This document shows, one piece after another, positions 23,101-38,100 of a stretch of 64,000 bases of DNA; the first letter of the stretch is position 1; each line of letters starts with the position of its first letter. Below the pieces are notes generated by a model. That model was not told where the DNA came from and searched no databases. It saw only the letters and a list, made by a program, of their open reading frames with translations. The position numbers and the translations under genes are program-made. Origin of the DNA: Prostheceraeus crozeri (lineage: Eukaryota; Platyhelminthes; Polycladida; Euryleptidae); assembly GCA_907163375.1 (NCBI GenBank), contig CAJQUW010015371.1, positions 834,142 to 898,141 of the forward strand, given 5' to 3'.

Positions 23101-26100
23101 TAGGTTTTGAAAATACCGTGGTTCATCCCATTATAGTCCACTTTTTTACTGCAGCTTCTTATACTGCTTTGATTTAGCCGACACTCACGGACTCGAGGCT
23201 TTCACTGAAACCGAGATAGACTGTCTTGTCAACACCTTCATTAGTCACATACCTCGCCATAACACAGTTTCAAGTTGTCCAGATGCTGCTTATCAATCGC
23301 CCCGTCTGTGTGTTAGGAAACAGTATGAATGTATTGAAGACGCAATACAAGTGATTTTCGATCTGTATCTGCAATGGTCAACAGCATTTTGCGGTGCGTA
23401 GACGGATTGACATTGAGATTCCGTTGCGCTTGGCGTGTAAGTCGAATGCAGTTCTTGCAGATGCAGCTGCTCTCCTATTAATAAAGCCACGTATCACGAT
23501 TGAAATGAGCATGCCGAAAGAGTGCCTCTCTTAGCGTCATTATGCACACGAATTTAGAACTTGCTAAATTTTTTCTCCAGAAGAGAATTAGCGATGCGAA
23601 GAGATTTTTCAGCTTACATTCTGCGTCAGAGAAACGACTAGCTATTGCCATGCAAGCTTGATGGCACTGAGAAAGTCCATGCTCATTTACCAAAGCATTT
23701 CTGAATGCAGCTCCATTCGAATTGCAGGGAGGCGGTTGCCACAATGAATACGAACAATGTCTTCATCCGCTGTGCAGACAATACAGTAAAAACTCTTCTT
23801 TCGTCCGTTCTATCCTTCGTTTCGCTCCGAAACCTCATCCATGAATACTCTTAAGATAATTGTGATGTGTCCAAAATGGTAAGAATCTAAGCTGTAGACG
23901 ACGCAAGTAAACTTTCCGCTCCGATTCTTCGCAATTTTGAACACATGGAAGATGCAGTCATCGAATAGTGTTCAGTTTCTGACGCAGTACACGGGGTGCA
24001 CGAAGTGGTTGTTGGCACAGTTGTTGCAGCAATAAAGCTTAGTTTTGTCTTTTTGATGCATTTTATCGGTGGCTCAGACATAGTATTAGTCTGAAGACTT
24101 TAATCGCAATGAAATAAGGAACAGTCAAGCACTGATCAACATTACAGAATCCTTATTGGAAAAGAGCTTTGAAGTAATGCAGGCGAAAATCTCGGAAAAT
24201 CGGCACTCGTGCACTAAGCGATTTGACAAGTCAGTACCTTCCTGCAGTGCCTTATCCACAGACGCGCTGTTATCAATCTAAGTCAGCCAAGACGGAGATC
24301 AGAGAAAAAGTTTTGAATAATTTAGGGGATAAGGCTCATTCGTATATGGCTTAAACAATGGGGCCGTTTCTACCTCTCCTTACTGTATTCGGCGTTATGC
24401 ATCCGCAGACATCCGCTCGATCCCTAGTACTGTGAAAGGGGCTGCGATTGCTATGAGGGCGAAATCGGATTGAGAGCGTGGGCGCCGACACCAGTGGGGC
24501 TACTGTTATCTCAGTCTGTGTAATCGTCAGTTATTGTATCTTCAAGCTCGGTCGAGCAAACTTTAACTCAGTAAAGGATAATTATTCTTCCTTCGTGTCA
24601 GAGGGATTATAGTCCGGCAGCCAGAACGAGTTTCTGCAGGGAACTATGCCAAAAGTGAGACTTTCGCAGAATGATGTACACCCTATGCTTACTATGAATC
24701 GGAGCGTCTGCCGAGTTCCAGTGAGTTCCTCTTCTTGTCAGACACGATCAAAGAAAAACACATGTAAATCCAATGGGACGCAGATTGCAGTTTTTGACTA
24801 AAATGAAATTTTGTATGTTTTCTCTGATTAAACGAAAAGTACGACGCCCAGAGTCATAATTTTGACATGGAATGTCTTCAGGTCATTTCCTATGATGTGC
24901 ATGTGGTTTTATCATGCTTCTAATCGGCAATTTATGTGAGAATGTGGTTGAATGTGTATATAGTTGATCAAAACGTTTGTGTTTGCCGACATTAAGAGGC
25001 TCGCCAAATCTAAATGTGCTTAGATTTATAGACAGGGGTACATGGACATGAAAGGAAATGACCTGAAGACATTCCATGTCAAAAATTATGACTCTGGGCG
25101 TCGTACTTTTCATTTAATCAGAGAAAACATACAAAATTTCATTTTAGCCAAAAGCTGCAATCTGCGTCCCATTGGATTTACGTGTGTTTTTCTTTGATCG
25201 TGTCTGACAAGAAGAGGAACTCACCAGAATTAGGCAGACGTTCCGATTCATAGTAGGCTTAGGGTGTACATCATTCTGTGAAAGTCTCACTTTCGGCCTC
25301 TTTCCCTGCAGAAACTCGTTCTGGCTGCCGGACTATTAGAAAAAGTGAACAGCACATTTTCAAAAAGGTTCATATATGTGAAGCACTTTTTGCAGACCCT
25401 GTGCAGGCATGTCCCTTAAATGTGCCCGATATAAATGGGCATCGATATCCTTTCTATCTTATCCACTATTTCATAAAGACAAAATCCTTAGCTTAGCTGA
25501 ACCGAGTATTTTGAATGTAGCAACTTCACGCTTTAAATTCCGACTTCCTTGTTTTGTCGAATGTGATTATTTGAATTGAATAATTGCATAATTTAAGAAA
25601 CGGATGCCCTCACGTCATTTTGAAACCGATGCCGAAATGAAACTGTTGAAATTGTACTTAAGGTCTTTTGAAAATCGTGTAAAAGGATGCTAGGGAGCTT
25701 CAAAACTCGAACTGACTGCAGTAAAACGGATGATTGATTTCACGTAAGGGCTGATCCTCACGATTTCTTTAAAATCACGCATTATCTGGTCCATCTCTTG
25801 TACTGTGCATTCTCCTTTGTCATAAAAGCAGAATCAAAATAATCGTCACATGCCAAATAGAGTTTTACCATGTTGTTATTTTGTTAAATGTGCATGAATA
25901 CTTATCGCCATTTATCATTTTACAAAAGCAAGCTATTTCTGCAATATTTCTCATCTTTTCCATGCTGCTTGGCGAAATTTTCTTGTGTATAATATTCAGT
26001 TCAAATTAGCGGAGTTGTGACAATTTGGGCTCCTTATTGACTTCATTTCAGCTGCGCGAATTTTTGCTTCTGACATTTTCCCAAGTTAACCGCTCCAGGA

Positions 26101-29100
26101 CTGTCATAGTTTTCAGTAGCAATGCAAGCTAGCTTTCATACAACAGAGACAGACGGCTATCTGTATGAAAAGTAAGGGTAAAAAATATAAACTGAAGAGT
26201 AGAAGTACATAAGATCTGCAAATTATAATTATTCATCAATCATAACTTGAAAATTAAGTCGATTGTAGCGAAATATGATTTTGTGGCTATCTGGCTCTTT
26301 TAATGACATGAGTTTCCCTTCGATTCTAACATTGTTGTGTGAACTGAAACTACAACTCTGGATAGGATTTACAATTTGAGATATTTTGTTTTTCAGAGAA
26401 GGAGCTTGATCGCAAGCTTGGCAATTGGTTGGCTGCTGCTGACCGAACAATGGAGTCAACCCGTGCTATCATTGCTCCGTAAGATCATGTTGCATTGCTG
26501 TCTTATAACTGTTTATAATTTATATAGCTCGTTGCTATGATTCTAATTACACTTTACGAAAGAGTGAACAAAATTAAGGAAGATTCTGAAAATTGTATTT
26601 TAACAAAGACTGTAGAAAAGAACAAACTGAAAGGCCTAAGTAACGGGGGAAAACAGACAACTTACCTCAACTTAATTTCAGCGTGAAAGTAGCAGCATTT
26701 TCAAATATTTGTGTATTCAAGGATGAAGGGTGATTGGCGGTGCCTCAACGATTTTTAAAGTTCAATCGACAGTTGTCATGTCTATGACTGAAAAATGGAC
26801 AATATTGCAATGTCAACTACATCCTAGTGTATGGTCGTAATGCTAATTGCTTTGTTTTGTTTTCTCTAGAACTTTCTCCCAAGAAGAGGTGTGCAGATCC
26901 GAATCCGACAATTGGGTATCAAGAATGTGATTTTTCCTGATTTATCAGGAAATCCTGATTTTTTTGGGTTGATTTCGGTCATTTTTGGGACAAGACACAT
27001 ATGGGCTGCATAGATAATATGGTCTGCATACATTACTTAGCGCGTTGCTTTCGTTTTCATTTTTTCTTCTTCATTTGGTGTCCGTGGCACAGTGGTTGCG
27101 TACTTGGACTAACGATCTCATGGTCCAGAGGTCGAACCCGGAAAGTGTCATTGGAAGTCGGCAGGAAGGGCATCCGGACTACAAAGCACCACAACGCTCC
27201 AAACAAAGTCTGACTTAAGTCAGCACCGTCCAAGGCCCCTGTAGGGGTAAAAAGTGACGTAAAATCCGTAAAAATAAAAAAAATCTTGCTTATAATCGAA
27301 CTATCAGGCAATGTGAATGTCCCAAACTAATGGTTCTACTGTTAATGTTGTAATGACCGTTTGTACTGGGCCCCCTTCAAAAATTGGTTTCCTGATTTTT
27401 TTTCGTTTGGTCAATCACATCCCTGGGTATTCGCTTGGATTCATCCTCTCTTCGGATCCGGATCTTAAGCTTGAAGAGTCGGGTCGCATCGAATCGGATT
27501 AGTATTTCATGAAAATCCGAAAAATCCTAATCAATCTGACATTGTGGAATTTCACAGCTAGTCACTCAACAAAAAATCGGAAGTAGAAATTGGGTCTGCA
27601 ATTTTTTTCATTTCCAGGTTCACTATTCTGTAAAAAAAGTACCTAGCTATACACGATAAGTGCGCTCCCGACATTTTAAATAACCATTGTACGTATTGGT
27701 CGCGAATGCCTTTAATGTAAGCAACAGATTTTACAGAGTTTTCACTCCTAGCACAGCCATGAGCCACAAACGAAGTTAGGGGTTACTCAATGAAAAAGTA
27801 ATGAATTCTATTATTCTAAATAAAGAAAGAAAGAAAACAGACCTTCTAATCAGATTAAGCTGTCCCATCAGAGACCTGTTCGCACGCCACTTGAAAGTAT
27901 CAAGATTGTATTGTTCAGGGAAAGTTGTCTGGGGAAGCTGATTCCAAAGCTGTACCGTGTGAGCAAAGAAGCTTTTCGAGCGACTCACAGTGCGTGAGCA
28001 TTCCAAGCTCACATGATAGCATGTGAGTGTATTAGCTCTGCGTGTGCTTTTGGAAAAGATCCTAGGTTTGGGTAGGCACTCATTTACTGCAGAGCTGCTT
28101 CTACAGAAAATGTATCTGTAGAGACTTAGTGAAACAACATCCCGTCTGACGGAGAGCAACTGCAACTCGTTAGCAAGTTTTCATCCATAAGATTCTTGAC
28201 ACGTTTCTCAACCCGTTGAAGGAGGTCAAGATGTGTCTGTGGGGCGCTGGCCCACAGATGACAGCAATGCTCCATCAGAGGACGAATAGTGCACCTGCAA
28301 ACATAGCACAGTCTGTGGTGGAATATACCTGCTGGCACGATAGAGACTACAAATATGTTGAGCTGTCGGCTTGCTAGTGAATTAGATGTACGGTTTCCAG
28401 GGCGACTGACCTCCTCTCACCTTGTCTGTCAAGAACACGACTCACATGTTCAGTGACATATGAAAGAAGATCTGCAGTTGATCGAGAGTGCCTGAAGCCA
28501 CACTTCTGATAGAAAGTTCTGAGTATCAAGGAAGTTAACAATATGTCGGTTAATCACTGCTTCAAAAATCTTGCCAGCAATTGGAAGCAGGCTGATAAGA
28601 CGGTAACTGGATAGAAGAGATGAGTCAGAACCTTTCTTTGAAACTGTAGTTTTCGCAAACTCCTTGCAAAGATGCTCGACTTTGTCTGCTGAGGCTGTCG
28701 CCATAGAACTACTGACCTCGGTATGACGAAGTGCTGGGAGGGAGAATTTGTTCCTATTATTGATGACTGGTGTATTATTAACGACTTTGTGGCCTGATGT
28801 ATGGTTTCCTTGCAATTTCTTCGTGCGGTCACGTACAATTCAAGATTGCCAGCGCTACTGTCACGCTTATACTTATGGAAAAAGTGGTCACGCTGGCAGG
28901 TTGCAGCTGCACATTCTGGTGAAAACCAAGAATCAAATTCTCAGCTTGAACTTGACTAAGAAATGTGTGGAAGCCACACCAGTCTGCTTTTAGAGTATTG
29001 ACTAACTGTTCTATGGAAAGGCGCAGATGGTGTAGAGTAAGTTTGTTTGTCAGAAACGGTGATAACACAGTGATCAGAAGTGCCCAGGGGAGAAGTAACC

Positions 29101-32100
29101 TTGTGTGAGAAGCAAGCTGGATTTGAGATGAGAAACAGGTCAAAGAGATATCCAGTATCCCCAGCTCGGTCAGGCACTCTGGTAGGACAAGTGACAATTT
29201 GACTAAGAGTGTGAGAGACAGCAAAATCCTCGGCTGCCTGACCGGAGAACATTGAAAATGTCCCCATTGGTTGATGGAGAGCGGTATAGGAAAAATGAAA
29301 GAAGAGTGGTTTTCTGTAACGGCGCAATGACGGCAAGATACTCATGCCTCGGATCCTCTGAGCTACGAAGCCTTCTCAAGGGAAGACTCGTAGTGGCACA
29401 AACTACAAGACCATGACAAGGTGCTTTATCCATCAGGAATAACATCGCTTGATGACACACTGGGATCTAACCTGGTTTTCGACTGGGCAAGAAGATCTGG
29501 TGACTTACCTTGGAGGAAGATGTTGATGTCGTCGTAATTGGACCTTAGTCCTCTTACGTTGCTGAAGCTGATCTTGAGAAGGGTTTTGAGCTTGATGGCT
29601 TCACCACGTTTCTTGTGTGACTTTCTCATTTTCATAATTTCTCGTAGAATATAAATCAAATAAACAAAAATTATACTGTACAACAAAGTGATGCAAGAAA
29701 CATTGGAAGGCATCAGAAAAATGTAAATAATAGCAACAAAGTTGCGATAAATAATATGCAAAAAAGCCATTTATAGGCACATTTTATGTCACAAAAGCTT
29801 GATGAAGCCCAAATGAGAACCCCTTTGCCGTAACAATGGGTACAAGTCAGGTAGGCCACAGAGTAACCGGATACAGCTACCCGGGCTAAACCCCTCAGTA
29901 AAGCTACCCACGCATGTCCGTGGCAATGGAACTGTACCGCCTTTTTTCGAGCAGTTGATCGGGTCTGCCTCCCAAAGCATTACCTGTGGGTTCGGGACCC
30001 TCGAACTACCTGGCCCCCGTATGCAGTGAATACGTTGGATCTGCCACACATTAACCTGCAACAAATGGGAAAGTGCAATAGAGAGCAGTGAAAGGAAGTT
30101 CGATCACAAATGAACCAAATAAGTGCCATGCCCAAAAACCTGATTCAACAACATGAAACATCTGGTGACTGTTCATATCTGGGAAAGCAGGGGGTGGTGT
30201 TAATTGGGGCGGCCGAAGCCTACCACACAGTTAAAGTAAACAAACGTGGAGAATAGGAATGAACAGTTAATCAAAACATAAATAAATTCAATGACTGGTA
30301 AAATAAAATGATATTCCAGAACCTGCCAGTTAGCCGGAGCACGGTCACAAACCGCCGACAATAAACCTTTCCGACAAGGTAGAACCCAAAGAAGCATGAG
30401 CTTCAGACGACAAATGCTCAACAGTTGGCTAAATAGAAATGACGATAGAAATTTCAGTAAGTCGTGAATGACATATCATGCCAACGTAGAATCTGAGCTT
30501 AGCGTCAAGATCTGGACACAGACTGCAATTGTGCCCATCAACTTGTCTACAATACATTACTATTTTGAATTGTGATCTCCGCATTATGTACTGTTGTTAA
30601 GATAATGCTTGAAAATTAGAAAGGCATGCCCTTCTTAATCCATGTAAGTGCAGTATACTTTTTGAAAGTAGAGCTTAATAGTATAAACCGAAAATGAAAT
30701 CCCCAATCATTCAGTTATAAACATACCGAATTTGAGCAATTAGTCAGAAGTGGGATGCAGAAGTGTCGCTCGCAGTGTGGCTGAGGCCTTAGAGAACATC
30801 AGAGGAGACACTTAACAATTATATCATGTCAAGTTATTATTACAAATACCTACAGTACCAACTGGATCAACCTTCGAGCAACATTCTCTCATTGAGTTGA
30901 ATGGTGATTGAAATGATCAACTGTCTTGCTTGTCGGAAGCCAGGGATGGATGAGGTTAACCGATTGGTTTCTTAACTGACCTACATTGCTGAGCTATTCT
31001 TCTGATTGCTCGAGATACGGTATATAACCTACCAAACAACCAATCCATTTTATTTGTACTCCAATACAATGTAGTATTATGTTTAATGTTTGATTGAAGA
31101 TTACTGCTATCAGTAATAATTGCAAAAATAATGATTTTTAAATCAATCATCAGCGTCAAGCATGTCCTGTCCAATTCAATGATTTATAGTTCTGAATGTT
31201 TCAGTTATCCTTATGAGAATCACTTTCTTCAGATAGCATCTTGAAAATCAGTATGCATGGGTGCAAATAAAGTGTCCTGCGGAGTTATCCATGTAGACTA
31301 TGCGCATTCCACTTCCATAGCTTACATATCTTTCGATTGCTAGATTCTCGGGCCTAATTATTGATTTCATCTCTTCTACATCACTGCTCATCAAATGTTG
31401 GTAGTTTATGAGCTGCTTATTCAAACAGTGCAACCGATTGTCAGAAAAATGTCTTAATCGACATTCTCCACTTTGGTTTTAGCCTAGAAGCTAACAGACC
31501 TATTTGCCATGACATAGATTGCGATTTTTGCAACTAGGCATTTTATAAGTTTTTAAAAAATCATACAATTTTTAGGCGATTGTCAATTATATAATGGCAA
31601 TTATATAATTCGGCTAATCCATGACGATTTATGGTGCTTTGGGTTTAGTTATCTAAAACGGTTTCAATAATGGGCGTTTCAATCTAGCATTTAGTGGCAT
31701 AATTCAGCAAATGAAAATTGAAAAAACAAACTGCAAAATATTGATAAAAAACAGCGCGAAGCTAGCAAATGGCAAAAAACCGGGATCATTACTTATGTTA
31801 TTAATCAGGTGGATATTTTTGCTTAAAGTGAAATGGATAATTAATCAAGCTGGACTGATTTCTTCATATTTTGTGAATATTGTCTGACTCATTGTTCAGT
31901 GAAATTCATATTTTTGTATATCTGCGATTTAATTCTTTAGAATAAGAACATATTTCAGTTCTTTCATTGTTGCAGTGTTGCACACGTAGCTAGCTGTTCT
32001 TGTAATTTCAGCCATGCTGGATACGAGTACTGTGGAGCGTGCGGAGCATTTGCATATCGACAGGTTGATCCAACCAACATGTAAGTTTTCTCAGTAAGAA

Positions 32101-35100
32101 GTTTAAGAAAATAATTTCTAAAAATTTGACCTTTAACTCAACTGTCTTGTAGAAAACGAGTTTTCATACTTGGTCCTTCTCATCATTATCGATTAGGTCA
32201 GCGCTGCGGCTTGTCGATGGCACAGGAGTTGGAGACACCATTGTACAATCTTCAAGTCGACACAGCAGGTAAGAACTCAATTTAAATGTGGATTGTGGTG
32301 TACGGGAATGTGATTGATTTAATTCAAAGTACTTTAATTGGAATGCAATTAAATTTTGCAAGAGTGAAAAATGACTATGAATTAACAAAACTGAGCGTTT
32401 TTGTCAAAATGAAATCGAAATGGATCAGTTCGCTTCTAAATGCATCTAAATATATTTTTTGTTTGCAATTATGAAATCATTTATCTTGACGAATTTTTCT
32501 AATCTAATTTTTTCAATCCAATTTGACGAATTTTTAAGTATAGTGTTATGTTAATAGTTTTCTAAATTTTAAGCTATAGCAGATTACTTAAAACCAAATT
32601 GGAAAACCATGCTGCATGAATTGCCATGTACTTTCCTCTGCGAGATTCGCGGTATTAGGGGATTTGTGAATTTGATAAAGCAGAGAGCAAATCAGCGGAA
32701 GTTGGGATTTTGCGATAAGTGATTGACGATCCTTAGAATTAAATAATTGTCTTCTATATTACTGACCGAAAATGCTTTAATCGACGCGCACTTGACCAAC
32801 CTTAAATTATGGAATTCAAATATGCTAGCTTTCAATAATAGAATAATGCTTGGTCAATCAGGCGCTTCAACTTAAACAAAATGTCATAAAGCGCAGATTT
32901 TGTGCATTAGCTGAAGTGGCTAGATCGGCGAAATATTATTCTATTATTGAAAATATGTACATTATGCACGTAATTACATCATTTTAATAACTCAAGTGCG
33001 CGTCGTTTTGATTTTAACTCATAAGCATGTGATTTAGAGGATAATTAGTTAATTTAAATTATTTCAAAATCTTTCTTTGGCAGAATTAACAACTTTTCAT
33101 GAATTATTGTCCTCTCGTCGAAATTGAATTCTGATGATTGACCGATTTTCAGTCAGCTGTTGTGAGTTGCCACACGCTGATCTCTGTCAGACACGCATTC
33201 CCCCCTTGAATGATGATGTTAATATTGATAGTCATAGCTCCTTTGTCACGACTAGAATATTTGGCGGTGATCCATCACTGAAATTGTAGAGCAATTAATC
33301 GATTTCCTTTAAATGTCGATCTAAATGATGGTAATATGATTCTAAGATTTTCACGCATGCCACCAGATTTATTGTTGCTGTATTTTAGGCGTCAACTGAT
33401 GTCTGGGCAGTGGATATCTTGCTTAATCTTTACTGTAAGCCAAGTCTCGTGCAATTGGTAGAGGTTAACAATTAACAGTAAGCCTACACACATAGAAATA
33501 ATAGATAATTCAATATATTTTTCATTGAATTACTTTTCAATACTTTCAATATGCTCGTAATCAACAGATTAGCGGTCAAGCATCATTTGACATTTTCACA
33601 TTTTCCGCGACTTCGAGAACGGTTTTTTTTGTGTGGCATAAACTCCCTTGATGCTATTTTGGGATCTTCTTAAATGGGATATTGATAAGAAATTTGTTGG
33701 AATGATAAAAGATTTTGAAATTATAAAGAGGTCATATTTCCTCCAACATCGAAAGCTAAATTAATTTTTATTTCGGAACCATTTTGACGAAATCTTCAGA
33801 CGAACACACACTACAAAGACGATTATTCAGCTGCTTGCACAAGATAGCGTTTTCTTAATTACGTAGTGTCGTGACTAGAGTGTAACCCCAATAAATTGAA
33901 CATGCATTACTTGAATTGTGCGAAAATGATCCAATTTTCCATTTTAAGTGACTATTTTTTCACGCATTAGTCAAGCATTTTTTCTCCGATTTGACTGATA
34001 AGTCGAACAAATTTCGCCAGCTGAAACTGCTTGTAATTTCATCTTTGTATCAGTAAATGTTCAATGCACCGACAAAGTTGCTAGCATGCTTTTATGAAAT
34101 TGAATAGTAGAAATAGTGCACTATAACGGACATTCCTATGGTAACCCTCCTTTGAAAGCCTATCTCGTGTTCAATTATGTAGAAAGTCTACAACGTGTTT
34201 GCTTTAAATGATTATTGACTGTACTGCATGCATAGTATATACAGTACTATACAGTGTATAGCATTATTGGACTAAGAATGAGATTTAACTAGGGTAAATA
34301 TTGGTAATTCAATATCACTAGAGCGAATTCAAGACATTCGTCGATGATGCGTGTTTCACATACAACTTCGGCCACTAGAAATAGCCTGTACAGCATGTCA
34401 GAATTATTGGTCAAATTTATTTCTTCCTTTTCACTTAAGTTTTTGTTTTATGAATGGCTGAATATTGTTATGTTGATGCAGCATGAATCATTGAAACTCC
34501 AATGAAATCTTTGAATCTCTATTTCTGTATAAAACAATAGTTGTCTTAACTCCTTAGCATTTGTTTGAAGAAAGCAAAACTAAATATACAATGTTTACTT
34601 AATAATTATTATTATGCATTAGGAGTAGCCTTCTCTACGGCCTAATGCGTCCTGCAGAGTGTATTAATATATTCAAGCTGCTTTCGTTTTTAAGAAAAAA
34701 TTTCCCATAGGCCAAGCCTGTGAATAAATCGTTTATGTAGTGTACCCTACTAATGTGGTATGAGCAATAACAAAAACTATCTAATTGCGTTTCGTTAAAC
34801 ATATTTATGACATTTACGAAAGATATCATTCAATTAATGAAAGTGTTCAACTTACAGATTGTGTTTTACCGTAGCTTCTCCTTCGTGAGGTCTTGCCGCA
34901 TGAGTGTTTTTAAATATTTAACTTTAGATGTGAATTATCTTCGATGAATATCTTCAATAATTGCCGGTTGTGTTATTTCTAGATCACAATTAGAGCTGAT
35001 TTTGATTCGTGTGATTTGTGTTAGTATGTAAGAACTCAACTGGGATTTGGGTACACAAATTAGTCACAAATTAAACCATGTGTTTTGAATTATTAAAATG

Positions 35101-38100
35101 TCTGATATTTTTATACTGATTTATTGACTTTCACATGTCAAGTGAGTGGAAATGAATTTTCAGGGCCATCATCAGGCACAAATTCGGCCGGGTCGGGCTT
35201 GCTTACAAGTGTAGTCCAAGTTTGGCTTGAGTAAGGTCCTCAGAGCTCGTATATTTCCGCCTTTTTACACCTCGGCCGCCATTTCCGTTTTTTCTGCTTA
35301 TCGTTGTTATCGACTGTTGGCAAATAAATTCTATAAATTAAGCAATCAAATTTGCCTATAATGGTTGATATTCGGTCTTGAAGATTTACTAGAACACACA
35401 CGCGTGTGCGAATGTGTTTGGAATTTTCCGTCTTTTTTCTATGATCATTTATGAGACCTGCGTCTCATTATTTACAAACGCACAATGATCATATACTTAA
35501 TTTTCCTTAATTTTACTTAAATTGATAATTGTCATTGTAGTAATACGAGAATTGATGGCAACTGGACAATTCGAGCCTTTGTCTTTAGACGTCGATGAAG
35601 CGGAACATTCCCTGGAAATGCACATGCCCTATATTGCCAAAGTCATGGAAAGGTATGTTGTGATAATTAATATGCTTAGCTGGTGAATTAATAAAAGGGA
35701 ATTCCATGGAAAGGCAGACATGAGAAACAAAAATTAAAATTCAGATGCACACCTGAATCTTTGTGCCGATGTATCCAAAATATACTAATTACAACGCTCT
35801 AATCGATTTTACTCCATTCGATGTGATCTTCTAGGTTTCATACCTTCTTTGATAAGAGAAAAATAATCTAAGAAGTTGGAAAATATCCTCATGTTTTGCA
35901 AGGATAAAATTGATTTCCGAATCATCCATGTCAATAACTACTGCACTTCCTCAATCAAATCTGCAACAGCGCTATAAGGATTTAAGTATCATACTTGGAC
36001 TTATGGGTAAATTTCACAATTGTTCTCGTGAGTAGGCCTATCGTCACGTACGAAAATTTACTATTCAATCATATCCTGAGAAAACTTATCGACGAATTTT
36101 TCTAACTGGTGAATTAACCAGTAATAGTTAAAAAAAACTGTTGCTAAATAAATTAACCAGTAATAAACTAGCAAAACTAGTGTTTACTATTTACTTGCAT
36201 TTTCTTAGAAATCAACCACTAGTGAGAGAACTGTCGTTTTGTACGTGACGTTTTCGTTGTGTTCGTGTTGGGAAATAAAACATCTTAATATCATGGACTA
36301 AACACTTAGTTAGTCTCGTAAGAAAGATCTATGCATTGTATGCTGCGCAAATTGTGTAGCTGCACATCATTATGAGTGCAGATTAAATGATAAGATCGCT
36401 CTATTCAATGTCACATGAGTGCAGAACTCTCTAGCCTACTACATAATTGAATTAGTGTTTGATCACTCTGTATTTATCGCGAATTCATTCAACCCATTAT
36501 TGTTCGTCATGATTTGAGGAAATATGTGATGGTCTGCTACCTTGAACATCCATGTCATATTGCTCGTTGGGAAGTCATTATTCTTGGAAGAGAAAGCGGC
36601 AGCTGATGCGAACCTGAGGAGATACTCGTGATATGTATTACAAATGATATATCTTGCAATAATTTTAGAAATTAACGTGTGCTGTTAACCTGTTAACCTT
36701 AAATTACTTAATTTACATAACAACCAAAATAGTAGTGAAATATCAATACTGAATCCAGGAAAGTGGAAGTGGTTCATAGAAATGTTATAACATATATAGT
36801 TTGAGATGCTTTGTGTTGCAAGGAGGTAATTTCAGAGCAAAGAACTATTTGGGTGCAGCCTAACTATTCGATATACTTAAAAATATTTGATTGTAGATTT
36901 AGAATTTGTCTATGCTTAGTGAAGTCTTTTACTTAGGTTAAGGCAAAGGTTATGGTTACAGGGCTAGGACAAGGTTAAGGCTCATTTGGGTAAGTCATCT
37001 TTACAGGGGTAGTAAAAAAATTCAAGGTATTGCAATTAATTTGGAATGTATTTTTTGTATCAGCCAGAAGATAACAGAAGATGTTGTGCATATCTTGGTG
37101 TTACCTGATCATAAGTTATAACTAGCAATTGAATAGCCCTATTTATGACCTTCTAATCACACAGAATAAAGCGTAATTTCGGACAAAATGAAAAGCAAGA
37201 AGGTTGATTTCAAGATTTATGTTATTAGCTGTAATGATTGGGACTTTTGGGACACCCGGTATTGTATATCTGTTCGGTCAAAAACGGTTGTCGAAAATTC
37301 AAAAATGTGAAAGCGGAGATTTCGCTGAAAATTGACAAATCTGGAACTTACAGGAAATTTGCCTTGAATTGCAATGAATTTATAAGCAACTAACTCGAAA
37401 AATTTAGAAATTTGAGGAATTACTTTGTAGTATAATTGACTTTCCAACTATTAACTTTGTTATTGAAAACCGTGATGTCTGAACTTGAAAGTCTCGAAAA
37501 CTTTGAATATCGCGGATTTTATTTTAGATTGCCCCGTGACTTGTAATGATGAATTTTAAAATTATAAATCAATGTTGTAAAGCTCTTCGGCCGATATTAT
37601 GAATGACTAATCCCTTCTTTCTGCAGTCGTCGAGGTCAATACAAGGTTGTACCTGTGATGGTTGGTTCATTGTCACCAGAAACCGAAGCCAGCTATGGAC
37701 GCATTTTTAGTTCCTATTTACAGGATCCGGATAACTTTTTCGTGATTTCCTCAGATTTTTGCCATTGGGGTGAGCCAGAAAATGTATAATCATGAGATAA
37801 TGTCTAAAATGAAAAATGTTTTTCAGGTGATCGTTTTCGTTACACGTATTATGACAAATCAAAGGGAGACATCTGGCAATCCATTGAAGCCCTTGATAGA
37901 ATGGTAAGTACGATTTCCCCTCTCTTCCGTAAAAATTGTCGTTTAGTTGACTAAAAAATGTTTTGAACGATTTGTGGACTATATTGCGTGCACATTTAAA
38001 CTCGACATGAAACGCATCTTATCTGTCTTCGTGATTGACATAACAATTTTACTGTAAACTTTGTACCTTCATCATGATAGCATGTCGCATTTTATATAGG

